Source of the DNA: Methanomassiliicoccaceae archaeon DOK
GTDB taxonomy: Archaea; Thermoplasmatota; Thermoplasmata; Methanomassiliicoccales; Methanomethylophilaceae
Reading direction: 5' to 3'
Length of the DNA: 64,000 nucleotides
Assembly (NCBI GenBank): GCA_009911715.1
Contig: CP047880.1
Location: 434,001 to 498,000, forward strand
Part shown: in pieces, positions 60,595 to 64,000 of the stretch
Layout of the letters: the number at the start of each line of letters is the position of its first letter
How positions within the stretch are numbered: position 1 is the stretch's first letter
Position numbers and translations under genes: made by a program
The notes under the pieces: generated by a model
The model's input: only the letters and a program-made list of their open reading frames with translations
Told to the model about the DNA's origin: nothing
Databases searched by the model: none

Positions 60595-60917
60595 AGATGG
60601 AAATAACCCAGCAGAAAGACAACCCTCTGCAGAAGAGGGTCGAGGTGTACTTCACCATCGACCACAACGGAGAGTCCACCCCCGGCAGGAACGCCGTCGC
60701 CGAGGAGGTCGCGAAACAGACCAAATCCAAGAGGGACTGTGTCGTCGTCGACAACATCGAGTCCGTCTACGGAAGGGGCATGTCCAAGGGATACGCCAAG
60801 GTCTACGAGAGCAAGGAGGCCGCCCTCGAGTTCGACAGGGAGTACCTGCTGAAGAGGAACGGAATCGAGGCAACCAAGCCCGAGGCACCCGCCGAAGAGG
60901 AAGCACCCCAGGAGTGA
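60591..60917 (+). CDS. rps24e: 30S ribosomal protein S24e
   Basis: 108 residues. EITQQKDNPLQKRVEVYFTIDHNG, VVVDNIESVYGRGMSKGYAKVY, and an acidic C-terminal tail are typical. Starts in an ATGA overlap with the upstream gene. Confidence 0.96.
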   Translation: MKMEITQQKDNPLQKRVEVYFTIDHNGESTPGRNAVAEEVAKQTKSKRDCVVVDNIESVYGRGMSKGYAKVYESKEAALEFDREYLLKRNGIEATKPEAPAEEEAPQE

Positions 60918-60922
60918 TTTGA

Positions 60923-61105
60923 ATGGCAAAAGCAGCCGCACCCAAGAAAGTCGTCGCCAAGAAGGACGCATACAAGGTCGAGGGCGACAAGCTCGTCAGG
61001 ACCAAGCCCGTCTGCCCCAAGTGCGGACCCGGTGTCTTCATGGCAACCCACAAGGACCGTGTCTCCTGCGGAAACTGCGGATACACCGAGTTCAAACAGA
61101 ACTGA
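60923..61105 (+). CDS. rps27ae: 30S ribosomal protein S27ae
   Basis: 60 residues. Zinc ribbon CPKCGPGVFMATHKDRVSCGNCGYTEF. Five bases after S24e; last gene of the operon. A 9-bp terminator-like hairpin follows at 61160-61182. Confidence 0.96.
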   Translation: MAKAAAPKKVVAKKDAYKVEGDKLVRTKPVCPKCGPGVFMATHKDRVSCGNCGYTEFKQN

Positions 61106-61159
61106 GAAGAGAGATCATCTTCAATCCGCCTCCACCCTCTCAACAGGAGGCTCAGGATC

Positions 61160-61182
61160 GCCGGGGCGAAACCCGCCCCGGC
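61160..61182 (+). terminator. Hairpin after rps27ae
   Basis: GCCGGGGCG (61160-61168), AAACC loop, CGCCCCGGC (61174-61182), perfect 9-bp stem, 54 nt after the stop and before tRNA-Arg. Confidence 0.6.
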
Positions 61183-61216
61183 ACAACTATTCTTCTCAAA
61201 CCCCAAAATTCTCTCT

Positions 61217-61290
61217 GGGCCCGTAGTATAGCTTGGATAGCATGGGGGCCTCCGGAGCCTCAGACTCGGGTTCGAATCCCGACGGGCCCG
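61217..61290 (+). tRNA. tRNA-Arg (anticodon CCG)
   Basis: 74-nt cloverleaf: acceptor GGGCCCG/CGGGCCC, anticodon stem GGGGC/GCCTC (one G-T pair) with loop CTCCGGA (CCG), T-stem TCGGG/CCCGA around TTCGAAT. CCA is not encoded. Confidence 0.92.
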
Positions 61291-61456
61291 CCTGACCGAG
61301 AACATCCGCACGGATCCCCGTCCGGGCGTCAATGTAATCTCCCTGATTCCAATCGGCCAATATCTGTGCCTACGACGCCATCGGTTATAAAGAGCCAGAC
61401 CTGCGGAAAGATGATGGATGGAACCATCAGCCGATAGCATAAATACGGTGATTCCG

Positions 61457-62581
61457 ATGCGTCCGGCAATGACGAAGGGGCGCATATCACCTAGAAGCGA
61501 ACTGGCTAACCTCCCCCGCACCGTTCACGGCGGGAAGGGATGGATGCTCGACAACGTCGAGGACTACAGCCACAACCTGAATCCCTTCGGACCCCCAGAG
61601 GACCTGGCGGAGATTGTCGCCTCGGCCATACCGCAGGTCGGCCACTACCCGGACGACTCCTGCGCGGAGCTCAGGGAGGTCATCGCAAAGACGTTCAACG
61701 TCGCAACGGATTGCATCTCCGTCGGCGCCGGATCGTCAGATATAATTAGGAACGTCCCCAACACGTTCTACGAGAGGGGCGACAGGGTCGTCATCCCGAG
61801 TCCTTCGTTCGCCGAGTACACCCAGCAGTGCAGGATTGTCGGCGCCGAGGTCCATCCGTTCGAGCTTCAGCCCGAGGAGGACTTCAGGATCGACGCCGAC
61901 CGTCTGCTGGAGGCCGCCGAGGGCGCCAGGGCGGTGTACATATGCAACCCCAATAACCCCACCGGCAGGGTGGAGCCCCGTGACAAGCTCGTCCGCATCG
62001 CCCGCGAGCTCGAGGAGCAGGGCACGCTCCTTTTCCTGGACGAGACGCTCCTGGAGCTGGTCCCCGGCTACACGGACATAACGCTGTCCGGGATGGTGAG
62101 CCGCTTCTCCAACCTCATTGTCGCATCCTCACTCACGAAATCGTTCGCGATCCCCGGCATAAGGATAGGGTTCGGGTTCTCCAACCCCGATATCATCGCC
62201 GAGATGGACAAGGTCCGCATGACATGGAACGTGGGCGAGATAGAGCAGACCGTGGCGACGGTCCTGCTGAGGGACAAGATGGACTACGTGGATCATGCGG
62301 CGGCCGTCATGGCCGAGGAGTCGGAGCTCATGAACTCCTCGCTCGGGGAGATCGGTTTCCCCGTGGGAGCCGTTTCTGACTCGTTCTTCTACTTCAACTC
62401 CCTCGAGTCGCTGGGGATGACCGGCGCCGAGTTCAACAAGAGGATGATCACGCACGGGATCTCCGTCCGCGACTGCGCATCCTTCGGCGACCGCTTCACG
62501 AATTACATACGCTACAGCGTGAAGGACAGGGAGCGCAACTGCAGGTTCATCGCTGCCGTAGACGCAGTCATCAACGGGTGA
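61457..62581 (+). CDS. cobD: PLP aminotransferase-fold protein, probable CobD L-threonine-O-3-phosphate decarboxylase
   Basis: 374 residues from the ATG at 61457, chosen for a GGTGAT Shine-Dalgarno at about 61447; the ATG at 61418 is also open. Fold type I PLP enzyme of the HisC/CobD family: HNLNPFGPP, NPNNPTGRV, and the PLP lysine K228 (SSLTKSFAIPGIRIG). The sequence alone does not separate HisC from CobD; position directly before cbiB points to CobD, which supplies (R)-1-aminopropan-2-ol phosphate for the cobamide lower-loop linker. Confidence 0.75.
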   Translation: MRPAMTKGRISPRSELANLPRTVHGGKGWMLDNVEDYSHNLNPFGPPEDLAEIVASAIPQVGHYPDDSCAELREVIAKTFNVATDCISVGAGSSDIIRNVPNTFYERGDRVVIPSPSFAEYTQQCRIVGAEVHPFELQPEEDFRIDADRLLEAAEGARAVYICNPNNPTGRVEPRDKLVRIARELEEQGTLLFLDETLLELVPGYTDITLSGMVSRFSNLIVASSLTKSFAIPGIRIGFGFSNPDIIAEMDKVRMTWNVGEIEQTVATVLLRDKMDYVDHAAAVMAEESELMNSSLGEIGFPVGAVSDSFFYFNSLESLGMTGAEFNKRMITHGISVRDCASFGDRFTNYIRYSVKDRERNCRFIAAVDAVING

Positions 62582-62588
62582 TGGTCCA

Positions 62589-63611
62589 ATGGTTCCGTGG
62601 CTGGACGCGATACTGGTCGTCGTTCTGGCCCTGGCCATAGACAGGTACATCGGGGAGGTCCCGAACTCTGTCCACCCGCTCAGGTGGATGGGCAACATCC
62701 TCGCCGCGATCGACAGGCATGTCGGCTGCAGGGGGTCCAGGAAGGCCGTCCTGATTGGGTTCCTTTCCTACCTCCTCGTGTTCATACTGTTCGCCGGCAT
62801 CGGCCTCCTGTTCACGTCCCTCGTGCGCTACGGGCTGTCCGAGACGGTGTCCCCGCTCGCGGGCGAGATAGCCTGGATCGTCCTGACGGCTGTCCTGTTC
62901 AAGGTGTCCTTCGCGATATTCTCGTTCAGGAAGCACTGCGATCCCATCTGCGCAGACTTGGACGCCGGCAGGACCGAGGACGCGGCCGCCAAGGTGCAGA
63001 TGATCGTCAGCCGCAACACGAAGGGCATGGACGCCGAGCACATCGCGTCGTCATGCTGCGAGACGGTGACCGAGAACCTGGTCGACAGCGTCTATTCGCC
63101 CGTCCTGTACTTCGGGATCCTGGGCCTGCCCGGAGCGGTCATGTTCAGGTGCGCCAACCTCATGGATGCCATGTGGGGGTACCTCAACGACAAGTACGCC
63201 CTCCTGGGACGCTTCCCAGCGAGGTTCGACGACGTCCTTGGCTTCGTGACGTCGAGGGTGTCGCCCTACTTCATAGCGCTGGCCGGGATGATCCTCGGGA
63301 TGGACTGGAGGGCCTCGGTGCCCGCCGCCAAGGCCGAGCACACCATGACCCCCAGCCCCAACAGCGGATGGTCGATGACCGCCGCTGCCGCGGTTCTGGG
63401 CATAAGCATGGAGAAGCGCGGGGTCTACGTCATGAACGGAGGGCATCCCATGCCGACGACCGACGATGTGAGGAGGTGCTGCCGTCTGATCGAGCTGTCG
63501 GCGATGATCTACCTCCTTCTCGTGGGCATCATCCTGTACGGGCTCATCGGCATCCAGGTGCAGCTGTTCGTCGAGGATGCCGTCTTCGGATTCTGGGGGT
63601 CGGTGTTCTGA
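62589..63611 (+). CDS. cbiB: Adenosylcobinamide-phosphate synthase CbiB
   Basis: 340 residues, membrane protein with about 4-5 helices. CbiB signatures: LAIDRYIGEVPNSVHPLRWMG, ASSCCETVTENLVDSVYSPVLYFG, and WRASVPAAKAEHTMTPSPNSGWSMTAAA. It joins adenosylcobyric acid to aminopropanol phosphate. Follows cobD by 7 bases and overlaps the cbiZ start. Confidence 0.95.
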   Translation: MVPWLDAILVVVLALAIDRYIGEVPNSVHPLRWMGNILAAIDRHVGCRGSRKAVLIGFLSYLLVFILFAGIGLLFTSLVRYGLSETVSPLAGEIAWIVLTAVLFKVSFAIFSFRKHCDPICADLDAGRTEDAAAKVQMIVSRNTKGMDAEHIASSCCETVTENLVDSVYSPVLYFGILGLPGAVMFRCANLMDAMWGYLNDKYALLGRFPARFDDVLGFVTSRVSPYFIALAGMILGMDWRASVPAAKAEHTMTPSPNSGWSMTAAAAVLGISMEKRGVYVMNGGHPMPTTDDVRRCCRLIELSAMIYLLLVGIILYGLIGIQVQLFVEDAVFGFWGSVF

Positions 63612-64000
63612 GCGGAATCGCTTCGGTCGAGGTCCGCGAGGTCGACGGAACCGCGGTCGGCTTCGTCCGCTTCTCCGGACCAATGGAGGTCACGAGCAGC
63701 GCGGTCCTGAACGGCGGCAGCCGCATGGCCGAGGCGTTCTTCATCATGCAGGTCCCGAAGGACTACGACGGCGACCCGGTGCCCGACGCCGATCGTGTGA
63801 GGCGTTCCCTGGGCCTGCCGGAGGACACCGTCGGGATGATGACCGCTGCCGAGGTCCGTCATGTGTTCAACGTCACGGAGGCGGAGTACAACGGCATCCG
63901 CGTCTCCGCCGTCGCCACGGCCGGTCTGAGCAACCATGTCGTCGCAGGGGACGTCCTGGACAACTATCCCGAGCGCAGGGTGGTTTCGGACCGCAGGGCG
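63608..64000 (+). CDS. cbiZ: CbiZ adenosylcobinamide amidohydrolase (partial, runs off the window)
   Basis: 131 residues visible, continuing past the window end. CbiZ pattern: VLNGGSRMAEAFFIMQVPKDYDGDPVPD, DTVGMMTAAEVR, TAGLSNHVVAGD. It cleaves cobinamide (and whole cobamides) to cobyric acid so that CbiB can rebuild them, i.e. corrinoid salvage and remodelling. There is no ATG/GTG/TTG in frame near the front; the likely start is CTG at 63608, overlapping the cbiB stop as CTGA, behind a GGGGGT Shine-Dalgarno. Confidence 0.88.
   Translation, partial: MSGIASVEVREVDGTAVGFVRFSGPMEVTSSAVLNGGSRMAEAFFIMQVPKDYDGDPVPDADRVRRSLGLPEDTVGMMTAAEVRHVFNVTEAEYNGIRVSAVATAGLSNHVVAGDVLDNYPERRVVSDRRA

Noticed and set aside
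61418-62581. Histidinol-phosphate aminotransferase as the name of the PLP protein
   Set aside because: The sequence fits both HisC and CobD, but the gene directly precedes cbiB and cbiZ and no histidine genes are near.

Overview
The window comes from a GC-rich methanogenic archaeon that I place in the order Methanomassiliicoccales (Thermoplasmatota), probably the gut-associated Methanomethylophilaceae-like branch. The placement is inference, resting on archaeal information-processing genes (Rpo7-Spt4-S24e-S27ae, Rpo11, TruD, diphthine synthase, deoxyhypusine synthase), a MtaA/MtbA-type methylcobamide:CoM methyltransferase, a proton-pumping pyrophosphatase, cobamide salvage genes, and the absence of TAG as a stop codon in every gene I could check. 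TAG avoidance fits a lineage that reads UAG as pyrrolysine. No pyrrolysine methyltransferase gene lies in the window. Many genes have a TATA box 20-27 nt before the start codon, so leaderless transcription looks common.

Positions 1 to about 25,500 look like accessory DNA, probably an integrated element or a stack of islands. It ends at a tyrosine integrase facing the 3' end of a tRNA-Gly(TCC) gene, and at its left it has a rolling-circle (HUH) Rep protein. Between them lie a HepT/MntA toxin-antitoxin pair, small unknown genes, an AbrB-domain protein, and a five-gene minus-strand defence operon (5262-16243): type III modification methylase, type III restriction helicase-nuclease, SNF2 helicase with a PLD-like N-terminus, a DUF4391 protein fused to a PD-(D/E)XK nuclease, and an Abi_C/HEPN protein with zinc ribbons. 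To the right are a SprT-like protein with a destroyed HExxH motif, zinc-ribbon proteins, a leucine-rich-repeat surface protein, a compact run of small genes joined by exact TGA|ATG junctions, and a winged-helix regulator next to two operator-like repeats upstream of the integrase. I did not see the left attachment site.

From 25.5 to 39.6 kb are chromosomal genes: a large TPR protein, truD, rpo11, a DNA ligase, a Hef-type helicase, an IscA-like protein, a carboxymuconolactone-decarboxylase-like protein, a second degenerate SprT-like paralog, ADP-forming acetyl-CoA synthetase and dphB. From 39.6 to 45.7 kb is an unusual ABC uptake locus: a surface protein with an internal near-identical duplication, a BtuF-like binding protein with an extra N-terminal domain, a 974-residue fusion of ectodomain, PQQ-type propeller and FecCD permease, and an ATPase.

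From 45.7 to 64 kb are Trm5, an Rnl2-type RNA ligase, a dUTPase-like protein, S66 and M3-like peptidases, tRNA-Leu(GAG), the CoM methyltransferase, a dehydrogenase, deoxyhypusine synthase, a flavoprotein, thymidylate kinase, a MetV-like protein, the pyrophosphatase, the rpo7-spt4-dephospho-CoA kinase-rps24e-rps27ae operon, tRNA-Arg(CCG), and a cobamide cluster (cobD-like, cbiB, cbiZ) cut by the window end. The cobamide genes, the corrinoid-dependent methyltransferase and the BtuCDF-like locus fit an organism that imports and remodels corrinoids for methyl-reducing methanogenesis.
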